Source: Acorus gramineus (Eukaryota > Streptophyta > Magnoliopsida > Acorales > Acoraceae). Taken from it: a stretch of DNA of 64,000 nucleotides. The notes beneath the pieces were generated by a model. That model was given only the letters and a program-made list of their open reading frames with translations. It did no database searches and was not told the origin of the DNA. This document shows, piece after piece, positions 25,185 through 36,400 of this stretch. Position 1 is the stretch's first letter. Every line of letters starts with the position of its first letter. Made by a program: the position numbers and the translations under genes. Location: the NCBI GenBank assembly GCA_030737835.1, contig JAUJYN010000012.1, positions 4,398,585 to 4,462,584 on the forward strand, read 5' to 3'.

Positions 25185-25248
25185 AAAAAGCTTGGCGAAT
25201 TGCATTTTAGAAAAGTCCGCTAGTACCCTCCTTCATAAAGAAGGTTAA

Positions 25249-25752
25249 GGCCTAGTTTAGTAAAGGGATAAAATATTAAGAATAAGTTTGTCTAATTTAT
25301 GAGAATAAAAAGGCCATTATTTTTATCCATATTTACATTTGGTAATGTATTTTGTTATTCCCATTTTTTGTGTTCTTATTCTTAACTTTGTATTTAGATC
25401 ACATGATGTAAAATAGATGATAACTTCAAAAAAAAAATTTAAAATATCAAGTATACCCTTTCTATTAAAGGGGCATTAATATTGTTGGTTTTGGTTTCAT
25501 GAAGCTTTTGGTTTTTGTTTTTTTGGGAAGGGCTGTCATAAATATTGTCCATGTTTTACAAAATAAGGTGAAAAATGGAGATAAAGTTTATTCCACATTT
25601 TACCTAAAACAAAATATCCTCACTTTTTCTCTCAAAATACGGATAATTATCCATGCATTATTCCTTTTTTTTCTTATATCACATGAGATAACATGTGATT
25701 TAACGCAATTATTTTTTTATCCCAACCCCTTATCCCAATGTCAAACCAGGCC
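25249..25752. mobile_element. MITE, same family, copy 2
   Basis: Left end GGCCTAGTTTAGTAAAGGGATAA, right end inverted GGCCTGGTTTGACATTGGGATAA; 504 bp. It lies only 64 bp from copy 1. Confidence 0.55.
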
Positions 25753-25948
25753 AAGAGATCAAATCTTAGGGCATCAGTTTTGAAAAAAAATATATATGCA
25801 ATCCTAAAAGTTCCTGCCACGGCACGCAACCCAGGATTAATTTCAAAGTCCACCACTTGGTGGAGAGAGAGAGAGAGAGAGATTGTTTGTTTGTGATCTA
25901 GATCTACAAATCTCGTGAATAGACACCTCATGTGCCGTTGATTCATAA

Positions 25949-26449
25949 GGGGCACCGATATATGCACCCCATTTTACAAGAAACCCACCCCACTAAAAAA
26001 AATAGTTTTTATGCATTGTTGCAGTAAGAGGAAACCCACCCCGAGGTCATCTTCCCCTCTAGCAATGGTGGTGAATTATGGTCGCCCAAAGATCCAGCGA
26101 ACTAGAGTCAGAGGTGTTCAACTAAGGGTTTGGCGTGTGTAACAACCTAGGTTGACAACCATTTGGGCGACGGTGTTGAAGTATGGTCGCCAGAAAGTCC
26201 GACGAGCTAAACTCAGAAAAAATAAATTCACATTGTTATAAGTTTCAAACAAATTATAATAAATTTCACATGTAAACACATAACATATACAACCTTGACA
26301 ACAAGAAAAATAAAAACAATTAAACTTTTTTCAAAAAATAAAAACAATTAAACTTTTTTCAAAAAATAAAAATAAACATAAAAAACAATTACTTGACAAC
26401 GAGAAAAGACATGCTTCGTCTCCACCCCCTCTTTGCTTTTGTATCGGCA

Positions 26450-26504
<55 letters not shown>

Positions 26505-26951
26505 TTATGGTCTTATCTTTTCTCTTCATGTATAACTTTAGAAATTTGAACATGTGTTTTGTAGTGTAGTCACATATATGGTTGGTTATGGAATGCTTAC
26601 GTTGTATTTCGATGTGTTATAAATGTAGCAATGATTGTCTATTTTATGTGTTTAAATGTGAAATTTGTCATGTTTGGTATGAAGCTTATAACAATGTGAA
26701 TTTATTCTATCTGACTTTAACTCGCCAGGTCTTCGGACGACCATACTTCAGCATCATCGCCCGAGTGGTTACCGACCTGGGTTGGTACACACGTCAAACT
26801 CTCAGTCGACCATAATACACCACCATCGCCAGAGAGAATGCCAACCTCGAGATGAGTTTTCTCTTACTACAACAGTGCAGGAAAACTGATTTTAATATTT
26901 TTTAAAGGGGTTGATTTCTTGTAAAATGGGGTGCATATATCGGCGGCCCCC
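25949..26951. mobile_element. 1003-bp DNA transposon with about 150-bp inverted repeats
   Basis: Left GGGGCACCGATATATGCACC, right inverted GGGGGCCGCCGATATATGCA, then both ends continue with CCCCATTTTACAAGAAA and stay similar for about 150 bp, including TGGTGGTGAATTATGGTCG. Flanks are ATTCATAA / ATTCATAG; the empty-site equivalent is GATTCGTAAAACC at 23869. The interior holds a (TTA)n run and no transposase. Long repeats with an 8 to 9 bp target duplication suggest a Mutator-like or hAT MITE. Confidence 0.7.
26451..26507 (+). repeat. (TTA)n microsatellite
   Basis: About 18 uninterrupted TTA units inside the 1-kb TIR element. Confidence 0.9.
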
Positions 26952-27010
26952 ATTCATAGAACCAAAAACTCTGATACCAATTGTTACAAATGTCAAAGTC
27001 CACTACTTGG

Positions 27011-27048
<38 letters not shown>

Positions 27049-27059
27049 ATTTGCGGTCT

Positions 27060-28380
27060 TGGGTTATTGGGTTTGGCATAAATTGATTTGTGGACTATAG
27101 TCACCATTGACTTGGACTTTGAACGTCTCTCTTTTTTTCCCCCTCCTCAAGTCTTGTTTTTCGTTTTCTGTGGACCCTTCAAAAATTTGAAGCCTGTTTC
27201 GATGCCATTTCTTGCACCAGAGGTCTCCAGTGAAGGAAGAAGCTTTAAAACAAATGTGAATAAAATTATTTATTTCTATTGAATAAATGAGTTTACCTAT
27301 GTTAAATTAGGTGTGAATAATTAGCTGGCATGTCAAATTAAAATGACTTTAACTTTCATCAATTAGAGGATTTACGTGTTAAATTATTTTTTTTTATCTT
27401 TTATCTTATTAACGTTTTATCAACAATTTATCAACGGTCTGTCAAATAATAGAAACCTCATTCTATTCCAATGAGAATGACTAAAACACAATCAAACAAA
27501 AAATAACTTATTTTTTATTTAAAATAATAAATAATTATTTATCGTAGAAGTAGTTTATGTCGCACCCAAATAGGATTTAAAGTTTTTGATAGTTATTTAT
27601 CCTAGAAGTAGCTTGTGTCGCATATAGCTCGGGAATAATGTTCATGTTTCTTATCTAATGAATTCATACAATATCTCAATAGATGTACATTTTCTTATAA
27701 GAATATATATTTTACTATTTAAAAAAAAAAAAAATATACGTGGACTGCACATGAGAAAGTTCAAACATTTTTCTTTTTCACATTTATGTTATTTCACCAG
27801 TAGGGGAATCAATTGTGATCCCCACAGAGAATATATTTTTGGTTGGAAAAAATTTAAAGAGGGTCCAAATGTGCACATTAAAATTTCCACTTTAAATAAT
27901 GTTAGTGCGTGCCTCAGCCAATGCAAAAATGTTTTCCTTTCATATTTTACATTTTCATTGCGATTTTTAAGGAGTTCATCATTTTAATTGATATTTCAAT
28001 GTAATGCTTATGTTAAACATTTTTATATCATTTGAGTTACTCGTCCTTGACAACAAAAATTTATTCAAAAAAGATTTTCTCATTTTATATATTAGTCCAC
28101 TTGTAAATAGATGTCTTGAAAAGGACAAAAAGAAAAGTAACCACACGTGTGAAAAGTTGCATTTGCTAGTTCATTGAACATGAATATAATTACTAGTTTA
28201 TTCTGATATAACTATATGTCTATATTTCTCTAGTCAACGCAAAAAAAAAAACACTTGTTTTTTACCTATTCATTTCTATTCCAATGCTATTAATATTTAC
28301 AATGAGATTTCAAGTCTTTTGATTTATTTATTTTTTTAAATAGAGAAATCTGGTTCATGATTTTTTCATTTTGAAAATTA
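27060..28380. other. Gene-free AT-rich sequence
   Basis: 27940-28110 matches the end of unit 1 (3140-3490), so this is the 3' flank of unit 2. A frame at 27088-27282 is short and unlike any protein I know. A (GA)n run lies at 27012-27044. Confidence 0.4.
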
Positions 28381-28389
28381 ATCAACTCA

Positions 28390-28412
28390 CCCCCCCCCCC
28401 CCCCCCCCCCCC
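28390..28412 (+). repeat. C homopolymer, 23 bases
   Basis: An uninterrupted C run stands where the unit 2 equivalent (16725) has only CCCC before ACAAATCCTAGTC. An expanded tract or an assembly artefact. Confidence 0.8.
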
Positions 28413-28496
28413 AAATCCTGGTCATTTCAATATTTCGTTACTTCAATTAGTAATATACTACGTAACAATGCAATACATTGCTGACAACCTAAATAC

Positions 28497-28713
28497 TGTT
28501 GTGTTTGGATGTGCAATTAAACCGCTGAGATTATTTGAATCTAACATTTCAAACTTAGATTTTAAAAAGTTTTGTTTTATTAGTTTTTCTTGCCTAAAAA
28601 GAAAGATGGCAGTTTGAAAAACTAAACGTTGAAAATGTGTTTAAATCTGTGTTTGGATATTTTTAGCTTTTCAAAAGAACAATCTACCCAAACACAAATC
28701 CAAATAAGGCCTA
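28497..28713. mobile_element. Small MITE (Tourist-like ends)
   Basis: Left TTGTGTTTGGATGTGCAAT, right inverted AGGCCTTATTTGGATTTGTG. It interrupts the alignment between 28440-28500 / 28715-28800 and 16735-16900. Borders approximate. Confidence 0.4.
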
Positions 28714-28805
28714 AGTCTAATAAATCCTAAGAAACTTATTTTTCAATCCATATTTAAAATATATGGATAAATACATGACATAAATCCCTAAAATTCAAAA
28801 CCAAC

Positions 28806-29202
28806 TTATTTTCCCTCACTTAGTGGCGTATAGCGCATGTCTTTTGGGAAGGTAATCAAGCTACTGACTACTTAGCATCCCTGAGAACGACTCCGTGCAG
28901 CACGTCTCTCCTCCCAAGCCAATTTGATGAAACGCTCCAACACATCCTAGCCAAGGATGTGTCCGGTGAAAGCCATATAAGGTATCATCGGTGCTAACTC
29001 CTTTAGGCTATCATGTGCGAAAACATTTCAAAGGGATGCAGTCTCACTTGTTGAGGCTTCCCTCCTTTGGATGTCTCCATACACCTTTGCCTAACTACTA
29101 AAAAAATGTATTCTATTTTTAGTTTTGTAACTTTTTTAATGTAACTACTCAATCACAGCAGTACAAATTCTTTTTTTTTTTCACCCACCAAAAAAACAAT
29201 TG
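28806..29202 (+). mobile_element. 5'-truncated LINE 3' end (RNase H C-terminus)
   Basis: From 28809 the frame reads AHVFWEGNQATDYLASLRTT, the final RNase H helix of plant L1 elements (compare LCEGNSPADLIAS in the LINE at 22611), then PSQFDETLQHILAKD. It ends in CACCCACCAAAAAAAC. Only this C-terminal tail and the 3' untranslated region remain. Confidence 0.65.
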
Positions 29203-29498
29203 TTGTAATCAATATGCATTATCTGAACAAATCATAAGTTGGTTTTGCAATTCTGTGCAATTCTATAGATTCAATTTAACCACAAAACTTCAATCTTTTC
29301 CACGTTACAAATTAAACAAAATTAATGTAAAATATGGAAATATAACAAATAGCAATACTTAAAAGTAAAATGTCGAAGATCCCAATCTTTTTTACTCATC
29401 AGTTGTCAATCTGTTTCCTTCTAAGACCTACAAAATAAAAAAAAGGGGCTCATAAATATGGTTCTATTCATTATTGTTTTTTTTTCTCTCAGTTTCCT

Positions 29499-30745
29499 TT
29501 CCTCAAAAAAGTGGGATTCCTCCCCTTTTTTTCCACTTATAACTTTCAATAACTATTACAATCAGCCTACCTATTAGTCAAATTTCTTGCCCTGTAACCA
29601 TTCTCATTCATTAGAAATCTATACCATCATTGTATACATTTATTTAGACGGTTTATATGCATTTATGGTGAACAAGACCAAAATCCAGGTTTATTACTAC
29701 ATGTGAATTGAATCTAAAAGATATGGCTATTTTTCAATTGGAAATATTTAGGAAGTCACTTCATCAACATGACTTACACATATATATCTAAAAGCAGTAA
29801 GTTCACAGTCAAACCTTTAAATGAAATGACAATGAGTTCACAGTCTTATCAACACACCTGAATGGATTTATTTTTTTCCTCAAAAAAGTGGAATTCCGTG
29901 AACTGAGCTTTGGTTAAGTCAGCAAACATCTCCGACCTCTATCAAAGAGGTCAAGGAATCAAATCATGAAAGCACCATTATTCAAAAAAAAGGAGTGGAA
30001 TTCCTCCCTTTTTTCACTTTTATTTTTCAATAATTGTTATAATCAGACTACCTTTTAGTCAAATTTCGCACCCTAGATCCATACACATTCATTTGAAATC
30101 TTACCATAATTATATACACTTATTTAGAAGGTTTATGTGCATTTAGACCAAAATAGAGGTTGAGTGCTACATGTGAATTGAATCTAAAAGATATGGCCAA
30201 TTTTCAACGCACGGAAATTGGAAATTTCGGGGAAGTCATTACGTCAACTTGACTTACACATATATATTCTAAAAGCAGCAAGTTCACAATCAGACCTTTA
30301 AATGAAATGACAATGAGTTCAAAGTCTTTTCAACACACATAAATGGATTTATTTCTTTCCTCAAAAAAGTGGAATTCCACCCTTTTTCACTTATAACTTT
30401 CAATAACTGTTACAAGCAGCCTACCTTTTAGTCAAATTTCTCGCCTTACAACCATACACATTCATTTGAAATCTAGATCATAATTGTGTACATTAATTTA
30501 GAAGCCTATGCGCATCATCTATATGGTGAATAAGACCAAAATCGAGGTTGATTACTACATGTGAATTGAATATAAAAGATATGGCTATTTTTCAATACAC
30601 GTGAGTTGAAAATTTTGGGGAAGTCATTTCATCAACATGACTTACACATGTATTCTAAAAACAGTAAATTCACAGTCAGACATTTAAATGAAATGATAAT
30701 GAGTTCACAATCCTTTCAACGCACTCGAATGGATTTATTTCTTTG
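29499..30745 (+). repeat. Tandem repeat, about 376 bp period, three copies
   Basis: Copies start at CCTCAAAAAAGTGGRATTCC near 29499, 29877 and 30359. The second spacing is longer only because of the 96-bp insert plus 11-bp target copy. Each unit contains TAGTCAAATTTC, TACTACATGTGAATTGAAT, GACTTACACATATAT and AAATGAAATGACAATGAGTTC. A partial fourth copy is at 30960-31030. No coding content. Confidence 0.85.
29898..29993 (+). mobile_element. 96-bp SINE-like insertion with perfect 11-bp target repeats
   Basis: Flanked by AGTGGAATTCC on both sides (29887-29897, 29994-30004) and absent from the neighbouring repeat copies. Inside are an A-box-like TGAGCTTTGGTTAAG, a B-box-like GGAATCAAATCAT about 45 bp later and an A-rich 3' end. 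It looks like a tRNA-derived SINE consisting of little more than the tRNA part. Confidence 0.65.
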
Positions 30746-31029
30746 TCAGTTGACAAATTTATTTCATATTTCATACATTTCATGTAGATCTAAATGTGAC
30801 TAACATATTTTTCTAATCAAATTTCACGGCAACTAATCACAAGAGCATCATTGTACTATTATTAAATATTACATGAGTATTTTTATCATCTATAGAAGAG
30901 AGATAATTCCACAAAAATGATTTTTAAGATAGCTATATACGGAAAAGAAAAAAATTCCTTAGGTGAAATGATAGTGAGTTCACAGTCATTTCAATGAACC
31001 TGAATGGATTTATTTCTTTGGCAGTTGAC

Positions 31030-33215
31030 CAATTCATCGCTACATGTTCCAATTAGGCATAAGCATAACAAATGCCATATATAGTACCAAAATAAAGTGC
31101 CATATATCGATGGGGTGTATTGGAAAAAAAAAGCGCATATATTGAACTATCATGGACAATTTCATAAAAGGCTTTTCTGCATGTATAATATTATTTAATT
31201 TTTATTAATGTAAGCATTGATAATTACTATGCCTCTACTAATAAATATTTTCTATATTGATTTTTTATATTTTTGGATTTTAGATGAATTTTATCATTTT
31301 TTATGTTAAAATTAATATTTTTATTTGTATAAATATTGTATTTGGTAATTGGGTCATTTCTCTAAAACTAATAATTTTATAGAAATTTGAATGAAAGTTG
31401 ACTAGGGTGGTATTTTTACATATTCCAATGGTATAAAAATAAATAGCATGCTTTTGGAGATAGTATACATGAAAAAAACACTTTGATGATACTTATTTTT
31501 TTGGAATATTTTATTTTATTTTTTAAAACCTTATTCATCTTTCCTTTTGGGTCTTTTAGTGTTGTTTGTTTCTATTTTATTGAAATTTGATGTTATTTAT
31601 TCTTTAATTTGCATATAATAACATCTTAGTAAATTATGTATATTCATTTAGTTTTTTAATTTGTTTGTTTTATTTTAATTTATTTATTTTATTTTTTATT
31701 TCATAACCTTTTTCATAGAAAGGGAAGATGTTTGCAGATTTAACGGAGGCTATTATATTGTTAAAGTGATTTGTGTAGAAGAATTAAAATTAAAATATTA
31801 AAATGTTCATGATAATAATCATAAAAAAAGAAAAAGAATTGTATGGATAGGGGTTCATTTTTGTAGGACCCACCTCTTCAGACTAATACAGTGTCGACCT
31901 TGATGTCACGTGAATATATATGCAGAATGCAGACTTAAAAGTAATGCAAGTAATGAAAAATGTGAAATTAAAGGTTTCTGTTGAACAAGAATGCGGCCGA
32001 AATAATAGAAGAGTTGCGATCAAGTAGGGGCAAAACATCGGGAGGGCCAAATTTTGAAAGTAGTTGAATGCATGCGAAATGGTTGAACTATCATGCAAGG
32101 AAAAACATTTTATTCTCTCTATTCAAATGACTAGGTCTGCAATTTGTCGGTTTGGATCAGTTTATTGTAAATCATAAATGAAACAAATCATCACACTAAC
32201 CCAATAACCAAATCAAGCCAAATATAACCGAATTGGTAAAACCATAAACCAAACTAAAATTGTTTGATCAACCTGGACAAAACTGAACGTAATAAAAAAT
32301 GTTTGTTGATGTAGATTAGGTTTTTTTTTTATATAGATATTAATGGCATAGGGCCTTACTGAGAATTTACTTTTTTTTGGAGGTCCTAGGCAAAATTTAA
32401 AAGAGACGTACACCCAATACATATTTACGAAAAAATTTAACTTTTGTTTAGCCTTACACATCATTTTATTTTAAGATACAATTATTACAAAAAGACGTTG
32501 TTACACTCAGTTTTTTTTACAACCCAAAATGCAATTTCATATGTGTTGTCCCACTCACAGTAATTAGGTATATACATCGTTAAAAAAAAATTTCATATAT
32601 TCTATAAATAATATATATTTCAATTTATTAGTGTATATACTTCACATTTTAAAAAATATATACCTCATTTGATGAAGAATCTGTTTTTTTTTTTAAATGT
32701 AAACATGGACGGACTATATTTGAAACTGTAAAAAAAGACTGTGTATAATATTTTCCATTACAAAATAGATACAAAATATTGTGTAGTCATTTAAATCAAA
32801 ACCTTCTATATTATCATATCCAGCCACCTAATAAATAATGTATGGATTTTCAATTAAATTAATTTTTAAATCAACAAAGAGAGCTGACTCAACCTAATTA
32901 AAGCCTAAAAGCAACAAAAAAAATTGAATATTTTAATGGAAGAAGAAAATTATTTAAATCAGAAAAAATAATTTTAAAAGTGGGCTTGAGAGGAAGACAT
33001 TGCCATAATGTTTTGAGAGATAGGGGATAAATTTTATACTTGATTTGGAAAATATTAAACTTTGAGAGTGAGAAAGTGTTTAAGAGAAACTAATTCACAT
33101 TTTTAATTGAGGAAAATGACACATTCTATTATAAAGTTAGTCCTTGGGGGACTTCCATGGTGGAGGTCCTAGACCATTATCTTGGTGGAGCCTTTCCTCA
33201 AAGCTGGATTGCAAC
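31030..33215. other. Gene-free AT-rich sequence with hAT MITE half
   Basis: 32133-32310 resembles one arm of the GGTTCGG hAT MITE (11579). 32340-32410 resembles 2860-2920 and 23075-23125, and 32580-32690 resembles 2740-2840, so pieces of the duplicated locus continue here. Nothing coding is supported. Confidence 0.4.
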
Positions 33216-33395
33216 GGTTAACCAATTCATTGCATTTGGTATTGAAATCGACCTGTGTTGAAAAAAAGCCATGGTTGTGAATATGTATTAATGGTTGATG
33301 TTAAAATATGGATTGACCCAGTCTTGTATGGACAAAGAAATTGATTTGTTCGAAGAAAAGTGAACATTATTGATGGTTGATGTTGATGTAATCTC

Positions 33396-33404
<9 letters not shown>

Positions 33405-33428
<24 letters not shown>
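33405..33428 (+). promoter_or_regulatory. TATA region of the unit 3 peptide gene
   Basis: An (AT)n run ends in ATATATATAAAAGG, a good TATA sequence about 60 bp before the ATG at 33485. The run is expanded compared with the AATATATATACTT at the same place in unit 2 (17583). Confidence 0.5.
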
Positions 33429-33430
<2 letters not shown>

Positions 33431-33484
33431 GAAACTTGGAAGTAATATAAATGTTGGTAAGGCAGTGTTTGTTCCCATCCAAAT

Positions 33485-36400
33485 ATGGAAGGCATGAAAT
33501 TAAAACCATTTGTTGTGCTGGTGGTTCTCATGACTGCTCAGTTTTATGGTTACTCAGTGGAGGGCCGCTCACTAGGAAAACCAGGTGAGGATGAATCTTT
33601 ATCTTGCTTTGGGCCTAGTTACTATGAAAATTGAGATTTTCTATTTAAGATTGTATCTTATTTTTTGCTTAGTGTAATCCATTAGAATAATTATTCTTTT
33701 AATTATAATTCATCAAATAAGGTGTATATTTTTTAAACAAAAAAATGAAATATATACTCTAATGAATTGTATAGACTCACATAAATGTGTAAAGAAATTT
33801 CTAACCATATATATATTTTTTATTATAAGAGCACATGTGGCTAACGAGGTTTGTTGGACTGTAAAGCTCTTTTATATCTTTTTCTTTTCAATCACTGTTA
33901 CACCTAGCCCAATTTGATTTGCACTCACTATATCAAGGTATATCTCGCTATAACTTTTTTTTACTAATGGTATAAATGAGTTCATAAAATTCATTAGAGT
34001 GTATACATTTCATCTTTTATAAAAATATATCTCTATATCTATTACTTATTTCTTGAAGGAAAATTGACCCAAATTTTATTTTCGTTTTTACCCTCCTATG
34101 TTTAGCAATTACTCATGACTATTAATCCAAAATTTAAAACTTTCAAATTCATATCATTGTTTTCAAATTTTAATAATTCAGAACTAAAGATATTCACTAA
34201 ATCTTTCTCAATTGAATTCAATAAATCTATTACATATTTATTAAAAAGAAATATATTAAATGGAATGAGCATTGGATGGTTCAATAATCAATAAACACTC
34301 GTTTATATTTTATCATTCATATGAATATTATAATTACATATTATATATTTAGGTATACGTGCATTTGAGGAGTGCATAAAACTACTACAATTTTTAGAAA
34401 AATTAAAAAACTATTTTTGTTGTTGAAAGAGTCGCTGGCTCCCATTGACAAACGAGATGGACAGGGCAAAAGTGCACACGAGGTTAGGTGCACGGGCTCT
34501 GTCTTCTTGACAAAGTGAAGGTGTGCTCAAACCTTCAAGAAACAAAGTCTTAAATGTATCTTATAGCTATGTTACCTTTAGTCTTCTTTACTATCTTAAA
34601 AATAATATCATATAACTCGTTAGCATTTTTCATTTATTATAACGAGATATATATCTCATTAAAAAAAATTTATATTTTTTATAAATGATATCATTCAATT
34701 TTTTAAGATATATACTTCATCTTTTATAAAAGTACTACCTCACATATGATGTTAACAAAAAAAATGAAAACATATACGGACTGCATTTGCATTATATAAT
34801 AGATTGAGTTTAACATTTTCCTATATTTTAAGTTCTTAACTCTTGACTGTACTACCATCGAATAATCTTCGGCATTGTTTGGAAACAAGTTTGAAAAGCA
34901 GTTTTTATTTAAAAGAATTTTTTTAAAATAGTTTTTGAGAAAACATATATATTTTTGTTATATTTCTGAAATGATTTTTTATAACTAAAAATTATTTTTC
35001 GTGTTCTTCAAAAGTTTAGATCATTGGAGCATTTGAAAACCGAATTGGTTTAATTTTGATTAATTTAAAAGCAGAATCTCTAGAAACTATCCAAAATAGT
35101 TTCTAAATGCAACCTTAGAACTTATGTAATCACATGGGTAAACACAGTCACTACATATATTTATCAGGAATACGTTGTCTTATATGTATTATCACTAATA
35201 TCACATAGAACGCCTGATCAATAAGATCATGGAAACTGGTTCAACTTGGTTACATCATAACAAGACCCTCGTTAATTACAGTCCCATTTCTCAATGAGTC
35301 AAAAAAGGATTGAAATTGTTCAACAATTCAGTTGCTAAAACCAGTATGATCAAGTTTCAATGAGATTTTCTTAGACAAATATAATTTAAAAAATGTTAAA
35401 AAAATGCATCTATAGTTTTTTTTTTTTTTTCCAAGTGTGTCAGTGTGTGCATTGGAATGAAAATTGTTACAATCAACCATTCATACAGTCTTTTTCGTTG
35501 TCCGAACATCATTTTGCATTTTATATTAAAGTATATATATTTAATAAAGTACATATAAATTAAAATACATGCTTGAATGAATGAATTAGAACTACAATTA
35601 ATATAATAAGATTGACTTGGTGTAACAGTTTCCCAATGGAATAAATCATATGTTTCCCTAGTAACATGACATTAGTCACAATCCACCACATCATCTATGA
35701 CATTATACTTTTATAAAATGAAGAAAGTAATGATTAAAAAGATGAGTCTGTTGAACATGATGAAATGTTTCTTTTAATTACAAGTCCAAAATCCCTTTAA
35801 AGAAACGGTGGATCCATGCAATCCAGAATTATGAAGTTTTACAAAATTTGATGGAATTTTTTTTTGATATAATTGTTGATAACTTTATTTATTCTATATC
35901 TATAAATGTATTATTTTAGTTTGAGCGCCCTGTTACACGTAGTCCCCGCACAAACAACCCCACAGACAATCCATATACTTCCTTGAATGATGTATATAAG
36001 TTTTTTTTTAACATTTGTTAAAAATAAGTCGATTCAATTCGTTATTATGGATCGATATGATACTTGCTGATACTTTATTTATTCTATATGTATAGTTGTT
36101 TGAGTTTAGTCTGAGCCTATTACACACAATGTTTTAAAAACTGAACCACGAAATGAACTGGAAAAATCATCTGATCAATGGTCACTGATTTAACTATTGA
36201 GTTAACTGGATTTGAATGGTGACATAATTATAATATATAATAAATATATTAATAATCAACACTAAATTTAAAAAATTAAATATTTTTTGAAAAACTTTGT
36301 ACAAAATTTTATTTAACATCATAACATGATTTTAGTATATAAAAACTAAACTTTTTATTAGATTTTATATTTGATCAAATAACTAATAATAATTTCAATG

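Larger units (their letters stand above)
25842..26991 (-). mobile_element. Copia leader fragment split by a TIR transposon
   Basis: 25884-25948 and 26952-26985 match the copia leader at 23768-23905 (ATAGACACCTC...; CTCTGATACCAATTGTTAC). The two halves are separated by the TIR element at 25949-26951. TCAAAGTCCACYACTTGGTGGAGAGAG is found on both sides (about 25842 and 26992). A fossil fragment. Confidence 0.55.

Noticed and set aside
31913-31985. Resemblance to exon 1 (AAGTAATGCAAGTAATG; GAAATTAAAGGTTTCTGTTG)
   Set aside because: Match too short and without signal peptide coding after it; cannot separate from chance.
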